A stretch of 46,562 nucleotides of DNA, taken from positions 1 to 46,562 of the forward strand of contig NZ_QGSZ01000393.1 in NCBI RefSeq assembly GCF_003857055.1, in the 5' to 3' direction. Shown here piece by piece: positions 32,328-40,626 of this stretch. A program made the translations under genes and the position numbers. Under the pieces are notes generated by a model. It was not told the origin of the DNA and did no database searches. It worked only from the letters and a program-made list of their open reading frames with translations. How positions within the stretch are numbered: position 1 is the first letter of the stretch; each line of letters begins with the position of its first letter. The stretch comes from Micromonospora inaquosa (GTDB lineage Bacteria; Actinomycetota; Actinomycetes; Mycobacteriales; Micromonosporaceae).

Positions 32328-35300
32328 GCGGACCGATCTCAAGCACATCCTCGTGATCGGCTCCGGGCCGATCGTCATCGGGCAGGCCTGCGAGTTCGAC
32401 TACTCCGGCACCCAGGCCTGCCGGGTCCTGCGCAGCGAGGGGATCCGGGTCAGCCTGGTCAACTCCAACCCGGCGACGATCATGACGGACCCGGAGTTCG
32501 CCGACGCGACCTACGTCGAGCCGATCACCCCGGAGTTCGTGGAACTGGTCATCGCCAAGGAGCGCCCGGACGCGATCCTCGCGACCCTCGGCGGGCAGAC
32601 CGCGCTGAACACGGCCGTCGCCCTGCACGAGGGTGGCGTCCTGGAGAAGTACGGCGTGGAGCTGATCGGCGCGAACATCGACGCCATCAACCGGGGCGAG
32701 GACCGCCAGCTGTTCAAGGAGATCGTGGCGAAGGCCGGCGTACGCCTGGGCGTCGACGACCCGACCGCGCTGGTGCCCCGCTCCCGGGTCTGCCACTCGA
32801 TGGACGAGGTCGAGGCGACCGTGGCCGAGTTGGGCCTGCCGGTGGTGATCCGGCCGTCGTTCACCATGGGTGGCCTGGGCTCCGGCATGGCGCACACCCC
32901 GGAGGACCTGGCCCGCATCGCCGGCGACGGCCTGTCCGCCAGCCCGGTGCACGAGGTCCTCATCGAGGAGAGCGTGCTCGGCTGGAAGGAGTACGAACTC
33001 GAGCTGATGCGCGACCGGCACGACAACGTGGTGGTGGTCTGCTCGATTGAGAACATCGACCCGATGGGTGTGCACACCGGCGACAGCGTCACCGTCGCCC
33101 CGGCCATGACGCTCACCGACCGGGAGTACCAGCGCCTGCGTGACCTGGGCATCGCCGTGCTGCGCGAGGTCGGGGTGGACACCGGCGGCTGCAACATCCA
33201 GTTCGCGGTCAACCCGGCCGACGGCCGGATCGTCGTGATCGAGATGAACCCCCGGGTGTCGCGGTCCTCGGCGCTGGCCTCCAAGGCGACCGGTTTCCCG
33301 ATCGCCAAGATCGCCGCGAAGCTGGCCATCGGGTACACCCTCGACGAGATCCCCAACGACATCACGTTGAAGACGCCGGCGGCGTTCGAGCCGTCCCTCG
33401 ACTACGTGGTGGTGAAGATCCCCCGGTTCGCGTTCGAGAAGTTCCCCGGCGCGGATCCGGAGCTGACCACCACGATGAAGTCGGTGGGCGAGGCGATGAG
33501 CCTCGGACGCAACTTCACCGAGGCGCTGAACAAGGCGATGCGCTCGATGGAAACCAAGTCGGCCGGTTTCTGGAGTGTGCCGGACCCGGCGGGCGTCACC
33601 CTCGCGGACACCCTCGCGGCGCTGCGGATCCCGCACGACGGCCGGCTGTACACCGTCGAGCGGGCGCTGCGGCTCGGCGCGTCGATCGCGGAGGTCGCCG
33701 AGGCGTCCGGCGGGATCGACCCGTGGTTCCTGGACCAGATCGCCGCGCTGATCGAGCTGCGCGCCGAGATCGTCGACGCGCCGGTGCTCGACGCCGACCT
33801 GTTGCGCCGCGCCAAGCGGGCCGGTCTGTCCGACCGGCAGCTCGCCGCGCTGCGCCCGGAGTTGGCCGCCGAGGACGGCGTACGGACCCTGCGGCACCGC
33901 CTCGACGTGCGCCCGGTCTACAAGACCGTGGACACCTGCGCTGCCGAGTTCGAGGCGACCACGCCGTACCACTACTCGACGTACGACCTGGAGACCGAGG
34001 TCGTGCCGTCGGACCAGCCGAAGGTGCTGATCCTGGGTTCCGGCCCGAACCGGATCGGGCAGGGCATCGAGTTCGACTACTCCTGCGTGCACGCCGTGCA
34101 GGCGTTGCGGTCGGCCGGTTATGAGACCGTCATGGTCAACTGCAACCCGGAGACGGTCTCCACCGACTACGACACCGCCGACCGGCTCTACTTCGAGCCG
34201 CTGACCTTCGAGGACGTGCTGGAGGTCTGGCACGCGGAGGACTCGTCCGGCCGGGCGGCCGGCGGGCCGGGCGTGGTCGGGGTGGTCGTGCAGCTCGGCG
34301 GCCAGACCCCGCTGGGGCTGGCGCAGCGGCTCAAGAACGCCGGTGTGCCGATCGTCGGCACCTCCCCGGAGTCGATCCACCTGGCCGAGGAGCGGGGTGC
34401 GTTCGGCGCGGTGCTGGCCCGCGCCGGGCTGCGCGCGCCGTCGCACGGCATGGCCACCTCGTACGACGAGGCCAAGACGATCGCCGACGAGATCGGCTAC
34501 CCGGTGCTGGTCCGGCCGTCGTACGTGCTGGGCGGTCGGGGCATGGAGATCGTCTACGACGACCCGACGCTGCGCGACTACATCGGCCGGGCCACCGACA
34601 TCTCCCCGGACCACCCGGTGCTGGTGGACCGGTTCCTCGACGACGCCATCGAGATCGACGTGGACGCGCTCTGCGACGCCGACGGCGAGGTCTACATCGG
34701 CGGCGTGATGGAGCACATCGAGGAGGCGGGCATCCACTCCGGCGACTCGTCCTGCGCGCTCCCGCCGATCACCCTCGCGGGCTCGCACCTGGTCGAGGTC
34801 CGCCGCTACACCGAGGCCATCGCCCGTGGCGTCGGTGTCCGCGGCCTGCTCAACGTGCAGTACGCCCTCAAGGACGACGTGCTCTACGTGCTGGAGGCCA
34901 ACCCGCGCGCGTCGCGGACCGTCCCGTTCGTCTCCAAGGCCACGGCGGTGCCGCTGGCCAAGGCGGCGGCCCGGATCGCGCTCGGGGCGAGCATCGCCGA
35001 GCTGCGCGCCGAGGGCCTGCTGCCGGCGACGGGGGACGGGGGCACCATGCCCGCCGACGCGCCGGTCGCGGTCAAGGAGGCGGTGCTGCCGTTCAAGCGC
35101 TTCCGGACCCGCGCGGGCAAGGGGATCGACTCGCTGCTCGGGCCGGAGATGAAGTCGACCGGCGAGGTGATGGGCATTGACACCAACTTCGGGCACGCCT
35201 TCGCCAAGAGCCAGTCGGCCGCGTACGGGTCGCTGCCGACCGCCGGGAAGATCTTCGTCTCGGTGGCCAACCGGGACAAGCGCGGCATGATCTTCCCGAT

Positions 35301-35667
35301 CAAACGGCTGGCCGATCTGGGCTTCGAGATCGTCGCCACCGCCGGCACGGCCGAGGTGCTGCGCCGACACGGCATCGCCTGTGAGCAGATCCGTAAGCAC
35401 TACCAGGCCGGCGCGGGCGACGACGCGGTGTCGCTGATCGGTGGTGGCCACGTGGCGCTGGTGATCAACACGCCGCAGGGCTCGGGTGCCAGCGCCCGCT
35501 CCGACGGCTACGAGATCCGCAGCGCGGCCGTCACCGCGGACATCCCCTGCATCACCACGGTTCCTGGCGCGGCGGCGGCGGTCATGGGTATCGAGGCGCG
35601 AATCCGCGGCGACATGCAGGTCCGTCCCCTGCAGGACCTGCACGCCACTCTGCGGGCGGCCCAGTGA
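32320..35667 (+). CDS. carB: carbamoyl-phosphate synthase large subunit
   Basis: 1,115 residues with the duplicated ATP-grasp architecture. First half: PIVIGQACEFDYSGTQACR and RPSFTMGGLGSGMAHT. Second half: NRIGQGIEFDYSCVHA and RPSYVLGGRGMEIVYD. The C-terminal MGS-like allosteric domain starts near ANRDKRGMIFPIKRL. Combines bicarbonate, ammonia and two ATP. It includes a short linker of about eight residues (SGRAAGGP) near 640. ATG 32320 lies within the end of carA; its stop overlaps pyrD (GTGA). Confidence 0.98.
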   Translation: MPKRTDLKHILVIGSGPIVIGQACEFDYSGTQACRVLRSEGIRVSLVNSNPATIMTDPEFADATYVEPITPEFVELVIAKERPDAILATLGGQTALNTAVALHEGGVLEKYGVELIGANIDAINRGEDRQLFKEIVAKAGVRLGVDDPTALVPRSRVCHSMDEVEATVAELGLPVVIRPSFTMGGLGSGMAHTPEDLARIAGDGLSASPVHEVLIEESVLGWKEYELELMRDRHDNVVVVCSIENIDPMGVHTGDSVTVAPAMTLTDREYQRLRDLGIAVLREVGVDTGGCNIQFAVNPADGRIVVIEMNPRVSRSSALASKATGFPIAKIAAKLAIGYTLDEIPNDITLKTPAAFEPSLDYVVVKIPRFAFEKFPGADPELTTTMKSVGEAMSLGRNFTEALNKAMRSMETKSAGFWSVPDPAGVTLADTLAALRIPHDGRLYTVERALRLGASIAEVAEASGGIDPWFLDQIAALIELRAEIVDAPVLDADLLRRAKRAGLSDRQLAALRPELAAEDGVRTLRHRLDVRPVYKTVDTCAAEFEATTPYHYSTYDLETEVVPSDQPKVLILGSGPNRIGQGIEFDYSCVHAVQALRSAGYETVMVNCNPETVSTDYDTADRLYFEPLTFEDVLEVWHAEDSSGRAAGGPGVVGVVVQLGGQTPLGLAQRLKNAGVPIVGTSPESIHLAEERGAFGAVLARAGLRAPSHGMATSYDEAKTIADEIGYPVLVRPSYVLGGRGMEIVYDDPTLRDYIGRATDISPDHPVLVDRFLDDAIEIDVDALCDADGEVYIGGVMEHIEEAGIHSGDSSCALPPITLAGSHLVEVRRYTEAIARGVGVRGLLNVQYALKDDVLYVLEANPRASRTVPFVSKATAVPLAKAAARIALGASIAELRAEGLLPATGDGGTMPADAPVAVKEAVLPFKRFRTRAGKGIDSLLGPEMKSTGEVMGIDTNFGHAFAKSQSAAYGSLPTAGKIFVSVANRDKRGMIFPIKRLADLGFEIVATAGTAEVLRRHGIACEQIRKHYQAGAGDDAVSLIGGGHVALVINTPQGSGASARSDGYEIRSAAVTADIPCITTVPGAAAAVMGIEARIRGDMQVRPLQDLHATLRAAQ

Positions 35668-36710
35668 CAGTGTTCGAGCGGGCGGTACGGCCGTGGTTGT
35701 TCCGGCTCGGTGGCGGCGACGCCGAGGCGGCGCACGAATGGACGCTGCGGCGGTTGGCGGCCCTGTCGCGGCGGCCGGCCGCGCTCGCCGCGCTGCGGGC
35801 CCGGTACGCGGTCGACGCGCCGCGCACGGTGTTCGGGGTCCGGTTCCCCAACCCGGTCGGGTTGGCCGCCGGCATGGACAAGGACGGCGCGGCGTTGCCG
35901 GCCTGGCCGGCGCTCGGCTTCGGGTTCGTGGAGGTCGGCACGGTCACCGCGCACGCCCAGCCGGGCAACCCCCGGCCCCGGCTGTTCCGGTTGCCGGCCA
36001 GCGAGGCGGTGGTCAACCGGATGGGCTTCAACAACGCCGGGGCCGCCGCGTTGGCGGCCCGGCTGGCGGCGCTGCCGCGCCCGCTCGGGGTGCCGCTGGG
36101 CATCTCGCTGGGCAAGTCCAAGGTGACCCCGCTCGACGAGGCGGTCGAGGACTACCTCGCCTCGTACCGGGCGCTGCGGGGGCACGGTGACTACTTCGCG
36201 GTGAACGTGTCCTCACCGAACACCCCGGGCCTGCGGTCGTTGCAGGACCGCGCCCACCTGGACGCGCTGCTCGGCGCGCTGGTGGGGGAGAAGCCGGTGC
36301 TGGTCAAGATCGCACCGGACCTGACCGAGGCGGCGATCGCCGAGCTGCTGGAGGTCTGCCTGGCCCGGGGCGCCGCCGGGGTGATCGCCACCAACACCAC
36401 GCTGTCTCGCGACGGGCTCGCCGGCGTTGACGTCGAGCGTGGCGCGCAGGTCGGTGGCCTCTCCGGTCGGCCGCTCACCGGGCGGGCCCGCGACGTGGTC
36501 GCCTTCGTGCACCGGGAAACCGACGGCCGGCTGCCGATCATCGGCGTCGGCGGTGTGCTGGACCCGGACGACGCGGCACGGATGTTCGACGCCGGCGCTG
36601 CCCTGGTGCAGCTCTACACCGGTTTCATCTACCGAGGCCCGGCCCTGGTCCGCGCCGCCGCTCGGGCGACGGCCACGACCGCGGTGCCGGATCCGCTCGC
36701 CAGCGGGTGA
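35664..36710 (+). CDS. pyrD: class 2 (quinone) dihydroorotate dehydrogenase
   Basis: 348 residues. The N-terminal amphipathic helix region (ERAVRPWLFRLGGGDAEAAH) is the membrane/quinone-facing part that marks class 2. FMN-barrel motifs are FPNPVGLAAGMDKDG, NRMGFNNAG, VNVSSPNTPGLR and GVGGVLDPDDAARM. Oxidises dihydroorotate with menaquinone as likely acceptor. A strong hairpin three bases past the stop suggests termination or attenuation here, before bioA and pyrF. Confidence 0.96.
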   Translation: MTVFERAVRPWLFRLGGGDAEAAHEWTLRRLAALSRRPAALAALRARYAVDAPRTVFGVRFPNPVGLAAGMDKDGAALPAWPALGFGFVEVGTVTAHAQPGNPRPRLFRLPASEAVVNRMGFNNAGAAALAARLAALPRPLGVPLGISLGKSKVTPLDEAVEDYLASYRALRGHGDYFAVNVSSPNTPGLRSLQDRAHLDALLGALVGEKPVLVKIAPDLTEAAIAELLEVCLARGAAGVIATNTTLSRDGLAGVDVERGAQVGGLSGRPLTGRARDVVAFVHRETDGRLPIIGVGGVLDPDDAARMFDAGAALVQLYTGFIYRGPALVRAAARATATTAVPDPLASG

Positions 36711-36712
36711 CC

Positions 36713-36773
36713 GCTCCCTGGCGCGTTGCTGACCCGACCCAAACGGCGTCGAGCCAGCAACGCGCCAGGGAGC
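36713..36773 (+). terminator. 19-bp inverted repeat after pyrD
   Basis: Perfect 19-bp arms GCTCCCTGGCGCGTTGCTG (36713-36731) and its complement (36755-36773) around a 23-base loop. Position directly after the pyrD stop fits a terminator, but no T-run follows. Confidence 0.65.
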
Positions 36774-36866
36774 CCACTGCCCACTGCTTACTGCCCACAG
36801 CCACAGCCACTGCCACAGCCACTGCCACCGCCGCCGCCGCTACTGCCACCGCCACCGCCACCGCCT
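36774..36866. repeat. short-period low-complexity DNA (CCCACTG and GCCACN repeats)
   Basis: Degenerate repeats of CCCACTG pass into GCCACA/GCCACT/GCCACC hexamers. In one frame they would read as alternating Thr-Ala, in another as poly-Pro. No gene start or ribosome site supports translation. Confidence 0.75.
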
Positions 36867-36975
36867 TTGCTCTGCACCCCCCGGTGCGCCACAGCTCCGT
36901 ACCCCGGGGTGTGCCACCCGGTGGCCGTCGGTCGGGCGCCGGGGTGGTGCATCCACGGGTGCAGAGCAAAGGCGG
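36861..36975. repeat. 115-bp palindromic element with 19-bp perfect terminal repeats
   Basis: CCGCCTTTGCTCTGCACCC (36861-36879) and its exact reverse complement at 36957-36975 bracket 77 bases that contain further partial dyads such as CCCGG and GGTGC/GCACC. No duplication of flanking bases is obvious. It may be a MITE-like or REP-like unit, or a strong structured RNA. Confidence 0.7.
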
Positions 36976-37045
36976 GCGGGGGAGTGATTCGGCCTGGCCG
37001 CAGGACGTGCACGTCCGGACCGTTCGTGCCGGGAATGGAGTACGC

Positions 37046-38320
37046 GTGACACCCGAGGAGATTCTGGCCGCGGACCGGGCCCACGTCTGGCACCCGTACG
37101 CCGCGCTGCCGCCAGCGAACCCGCCGTATGTGGTGCAGAGCGCCGAGGGCGTACGGCTGCGGCTGGCCGACGGGCGGGAACTGGTGGACGGGATGTCGTC
37201 CTGGTGGGCGGCGATCCACGGGTACCGGCACCCGGTGCTGGACGCGGCGGTGACCGACCAGCTCGGTCGGATGAGCCACGTGATGTTCGGCGGGCTCACC
37301 CACGAGCCGGCGGTGCGGCTCGCCCAGACGCTTGTCGAGCTGGCCCCGGACGGTCTGGAGCACGTGTTCCTGGCCGACTCCGGCTCGGTCAGCGTCGAGG
37401 TGGCGGTGAAGATGTGCCTGCAGTATCAGCGGGCCGTCGGCCGGCCCCAGCGGCGCCGGCTGGCGACCTGGCGGGGCGGCTACCACGGCGACACGTTCCA
37501 CCCGATGAGCGTCTGCGACCCGGAGGGCGGAATGCACCACCTGTGGGGCGACGTGCTGCCCCGGCAGGTGTTCGCCCCGGTGCCGCCGGGTGGCTTCACC
37601 GATCCGCCCGACGACGCGTACGTGGCGGCGTTGGTGGAGACGGTCGAGCGGCACGCCGACGAGCTGGCCGCCGTGATCGTCGAGCCCGTCGTCCAGGGCG
37701 CCGGCGGGATGCGCTTCCACCACCCGGGTTACCTGCGGGTGCTGCGTGAGGTGACCCGCGCGCACGGGATTCTGCTGATCTTCGACGAGATCGCCACCGG
37801 CTTCGGTCGTACCGGTGAGATGTTCGCCGCCGAGCACGCCGGGGTGACGCCGGACGTGCTGTGCGTGGGCAAGGCGCTGACCGGCGGGTACCTGACCCTC
37901 GCGGCGACCCTGTGCACCCCGGAGGTCGCCCAGGGCATCTCGGCGACCGGCGTGCTGGCGCACGGGCCCACGTTCATGGGCAACCCGCTGGCCTGCGCGG
38001 TGGCGAACGCCTCCATCGGGCTGCTGCGGGCCGGAGACTGGGCCGGCCAGGTCGGCAGGGTCGGCGCCGGCCTGCGCGCCGGCCTGGAGCCGCTGCGTGG
38101 CACGCCGGGCGTGGCCGACGTACGGGTGCTCGGTGCGATCGGCGTGGTCCAGCTCGATCACGAGGTCGACCTCGCCGCGGCCACCGCGGCCGCGGTGGCC
38201 CAGGGGGTGTGGCTGCGTCCGTTCCGCGACCTGATCTACACGATGCCGCCGTACGTCACCGACGACGTCGACGTGGCCCGGATCGCGACCGGGGTGGCGG
38301 CGGCGGTGGCGGCTGGCTGA
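37046..38320 (+). CDS. bioA: adenosylmethionine-8-amino-7-oxononanoate aminotransferase
   Basis: 424 residues, fold-type I PLP aminotransferase. VWHPYAALPPANPPYVVQSAEG and GMSSWWAAIHGYRHP are BioA-specific. WRGGYHGDT, FDEIATGFGRTG and the PLP lysine in VGKALTGGYL complete the site. It makes 7,8-diaminopelargonate in biotin synthesis. GTG 37046 starts the conserved protein; upstream in-frame low-complexity DNA is not coding. It has no other bio gene beside it and sits between pyrD and pyrF. Confidence 0.93.
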   Translation: MTPEEILAADRAHVWHPYAALPPANPPYVVQSAEGVRLRLADGRELVDGMSSWWAAIHGYRHPVLDAAVTDQLGRMSHVMFGGLTHEPAVRLAQTLVELAPDGLEHVFLADSGSVSVEVAVKMCLQYQRAVGRPQRRRLATWRGGYHGDTFHPMSVCDPEGGMHHLWGDVLPRQVFAPVPPGGFTDPPDDAYVAALVETVERHADELAAVIVEPVVQGAGGMRFHHPGYLRVLREVTRAHGILLIFDEIATGFGRTGEMFAAEHAGVTPDVLCVGKALTGGYLTLAATLCTPEVAQGISATGVLAHGPTFMGNPLACAVANASIGLLRAGDWAGQVGRVGAGLRAGLEPLRGTPGVADVRVLGAIGVVQLDHEVDLAAATAAAVAQGVWLRPFRDLIYTMPPYVTDDVDVARIATGVAAAVAAG

Positions 38321-38393
38321 GTCGGCCCGGCCAACCGGGTCGACGGTTACCCGGGCGGGGCAGCCGTCCGGACGAGAAGAGGGGAACACTCCG

Positions 38394-39230
38394 ATGGAGA
38401 GCTTCGGTACCCGGCTGCACCGGGCGATCACCGAGCGGGGCCCACTGTGTGTGGGTATCGACCCGCATCCCGGTCTGCTGGCCCACTGGGGCCTTCCGGA
38501 CGACGTGCGGGGACTCGACCGGTTCAGCCGAACCGTCGTCGAAGCGCTCGGTGACCGGGTTGCGGTAGTCAAGCCTCAGTCGGCCTTTTTCGAGCGGTTC
38601 GGGTCCCGAGGTGTGGCCATTCTTGAGTCAACTATCCGACAGTTACGGGATGCCGGCTCGCTCGTTCTGCTCGACGTCAAGCGTGGCGACATCGGCTCGA
38701 CGGTGAGCGCGTACGCTGCCGCGTACCTCGACCCATCTAGCCCTGTCTATGTCGATGCGGTCACCGCGAGCCCCTACCTCGGGGTCGGCTCGCTGGCGCC
38801 GATGTTCGAGTTGGCCGCCGAGCACGGAGGCGGGGTGTTCGTACTGGCCCTCACCTCCAACCCCGAGGGCGCGGCCGTGCAGCGGGCCGTCACGGCCGAC
38901 GGCCGTACCGTGGCGCAGACCGTGATCGACGAGATTTCCCAGCTCAACAGGGGTGCAACCCCACTCGGGAGCTTCGGTCTGGTGGTCGGCGCGACCATCG
39001 GCGACACCGGTCACGACCTGTCCGGGGTGGGGGGCCCACTGCTCGCTCCGGGCCTCGGCGCGCAGGGTGCCGGCGCAGCCGATCTGCGTACCGTCTTCGG
39101 TTCGAGCCTCGCCTCGGTGCTCCCGTCGTACTCCCGGGAAGTGCTCTCGGCAGGCCCCGATGTGGCCGCGCTGCGGGCCGCCGCGGACCGCGTGTTGGTC
39201 GACTGTCGGGCCGTCCTGCCTGCCCGGTGA
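38394..39230 (+). CDS. pyrF: orotidine 5'-phosphate decarboxylase
   Basis: 278 residues, the long actinobacterial/class 2 form. LCVGIDPHPGLL, VVKPQSAFFERFG and the catalytic LLDVKRGDIGSTVSAYA (Asp-x-Lys...Asp) are clear. DAVTASPYLGVGSL and LAPGLGAQGA also fit. Final step to UMP. ATG 38394 has GAGGGGAA upstream. It is cut off from pyrD by palindromic DNA and bioA. Confidence 0.96.
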   Translation: MESFGTRLHRAITERGPLCVGIDPHPGLLAHWGLPDDVRGLDRFSRTVVEALGDRVAVVKPQSAFFERFGSRGVAILESTIRQLRDAGSLVLLDVKRGDIGSTVSAYAAAYLDPSSPVYVDAVTASPYLGVGSLAPMFELAAEHGGGVFVLALTSNPEGAAVQRAVTADGRTVAQTVIDEISQLNRGATPLGSFGLVVGATIGDTGHDLSGVGGPLLAPGLGAQGAGAADLRTVFGSSLASVLPSYSREVLSAGPDVAALRAAADRVLVDCRAVLPAR

Positions 39231-39250
39231 CTGACTGACGGGTCGGTCAC
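39227..39250 (+). terminator. hairpin overlapping the pyrF stop codon
   Basis: GTGACTGAC (39227-39235) pairs with GTCGGTCAC (39242-39250), nine pairs with one G-U, six-base loop. The stop codon lies in the left arm. Confidence 0.55.
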
Positions 39251-39407
39251 TCTACGGTGATCATGCGGCCCCACGTTGCCGAAAGCTCCGTTGGCCGCTA
39301 GTTTTCCCCGCGCTGGGAACCATGGACCCCTTGGTTCACAGCGACACCACGTTTCACAGATGCGGCGGTGCGCCCCGCCCGCCGCGATAGGGACCTGAGG
39401 AGAACTG

Positions 39408-39725
39408 GTGCCGCTCCCGTCACTGACCCCCGAACAACGCGCTGCCGCGCTCGAGAAGGCCGCGGAGATCCGCAAGGCCCGTGCTCAGCTGAAGGAGCAG
39501 CTCAAGCAGGGCAAGACCACCCTCGGTGCCGTGCTTGAGCGTGCCGAGAGCGACGACGTCGTCGGCAAGCTCAAGGTGTCGGCCGTCTTGCAGGCCATGC
39601 CGGGCATCGGCAAGATCCGGGCTACCCAGATCATGGAGAAGCTCAAGATCGCCGACAGCCGTCGCCTGCGTGGCCTCGGCGAGCAGCAGCGCAAGGCATT
39701 GCTTGGAGAGTTCGCCGCCAACTGA
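39408..39725 (+). CDS. mihF: actinobacterial integration host factor (mIHF)
   Basis: 105 residues. Highly conserved ALEKAAEIRKARAQLKEQLKQG and VLQAMPGIGKIRATQIMEKL; the latter is a helix-two-turn-helix DNA-binding element. It is an essential nucleoid protein in actinobacteria and unrelated to enterobacterial IHF. GTG 39408 has GAGGAGAA upstream. It leads the conserved mihF-gmk-rpoZ-coaBC-metK order. The 177-base upstream spacer contains the pyrF hairpin and probably its promoter. Confidence 0.96.
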   Translation: MPLPSLTPEQRAAALEKAAEIRKARAQLKEQLKQGKTTLGAVLERAESDDVVGKLKVSAVLQAMPGIGKIRATQIMEKLKIADSRRLRGLGEQQRKALLGEFAAN

Positions 39726-39750
39726 ACCTGGCAGCGTGTAGAAACAAGCA

Positions 39751-40284
39751 GTGAGCACGGATGACGAGGCGCGCCCGGCGGCTCGGCTCACTGTCCTGGC
39801 TGGACCTTCGGGTTCCGGCAGGGAGAGTGTCGTCGAGCTCGTCCGGGCGCGTTCTCCGTCCGTGTGGATCCCGGTCGCGGCAACCACCAGGCCGCGCCGG
39901 GAGGCGGAGATCGACGGGGTGGACCGCGTCTTCCTCGCCCCCGCCGAGTTCGATCGCCGAATCGTCGATGGCGAGCTGCTGGAGTGGTCCCGGATCGGTT
40001 CACACCGCCGGGGCACCCCGTACCCGCCGCTGCGCGCCCGGCTCGACGCCGGGCAGCCGGTGCTGCTTCCACTCGACCTGCGCGGTGCCCCACTGGTCCG
40101 CGCGCGCCTGCCGGATGTCCGGCTGGTGCTGCTGAGCCCACCCGGGTACGTGCCGGACGCCACGCTGGCCGTCACCGTCGAGCACACGCTGACCCACGAC
40201 CACACCGAACGGGTGGTTGAAGAGCTGGTAGGCTTACTCGGTTCTTCTTATCCGGATCCGGCCTGGTCACGCGTGCGTGGCTGA
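39751..40284 (+). CDS. divergent guanylate kinase homologue (P-loop lysine replaced)
   Basis: 177 residues, at the locus where gmk is expected. Family features remain: LTVLAGPSGSG, AATTRPRR, GELLEWSRIGSHRRGTPYPP and PVLLPLDLRGAPLVRARLPDVRLVLLSPP. Key positions have changed. The P-loop Lys is Arg24 (GSGRESVV). The RPGE guanine-binding motif is degraded to RREAE. The Arg-rich lid after LSPP is shortened to GYVPDATLAVTVEHT. It therefore may lack normal GMP kinase activity and act as a regulator or binding protein. A second, canonical gmk elsewhere would be expected if this one is inactive. Confidence 0.8.
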   Translation: MSTDDEARPAARLTVLAGPSGSGRESVVELVRARSPSVWIPVAATTRPRREAEIDGVDRVFLAPAEFDRRIVDGELLEWSRIGSHRRGTPYPPLRARLDAGQPVLLPLDLRGAPLVRARLPDVRLVLLSPPGYVPDATLAVTVEHTLTHDHTERVVEELVGLLGSSYPDPAWSRVRG

Positions 40285-40348
40285 CGGCCGGCCGCCGTTG
40301 AGACTCAGCACCGCGTCCGCGCGGCTCGAAAGACGCAGAGGTTAATTC

Positions 40349-40612
40349 GTGGGATCCATCGCCAACCCCGAAGGCATCACCAACCCGCCGATCGACGAGC
40401 TCCTCGAGAAGACGACGTCGAAGTACGCGCTGGTCATCTTCGCCGCCAAGCGCGCGCGCCAGGTGAACGCCTACTACAGCCAGCTCGGTGAGGGTCTGCT
40501 GGAGTACGTCGGCCCGCTCGTCGAGACCACCCCGCAGGAGAAGCCCCTCTCGATCGCCATGCGCGAGATCAACTCGGGCCTGCTCACCGCCGAGCCGACC
40601 GACCAGCCGTAA
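40349..40612 (+). CDS. rpoZ: RNA polymerase omega subunit
   Basis: 87 residues. EGITNPPIDELLEKTTSKYALVIFAAKRARQVNAYY is the omega core, and EKPLSIAMREINSGLL is the C-terminal signature. Helps fold beta-prime. GTG 40349; the ribosome site AGACGCAGAGG is moderate. Lies between the gmk homologue and coaBC as in other actinomycetes. Confidence 0.97.
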   Translation: MGSIANPEGITNPPIDELLEKTTSKYALVIFAAKRARQVNAYYSQLGEGLLEYVGPLVETTPQEKPLSIAMREINSGLLTAEPTDQP

Positions 40613-40626
40613 GCCCCCGCTGGCCG

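Noticed and set aside
32209..35643. A frame of over 1,100 codons open on the minus strand opposite carB
   Set aside because: It is a mirror of the strong third-position GC of carB. It is His/Asp/Arg-rich, has no domain, and carB itself is unmistakable.
36710..37045. N-terminal extension of BioA into the Thr-Ala repeat tract
   Set aside because: The frame is open, but the conserved enzyme starts at 37046, and the upstream part is repeat and palindromic DNA without a ribosome site.
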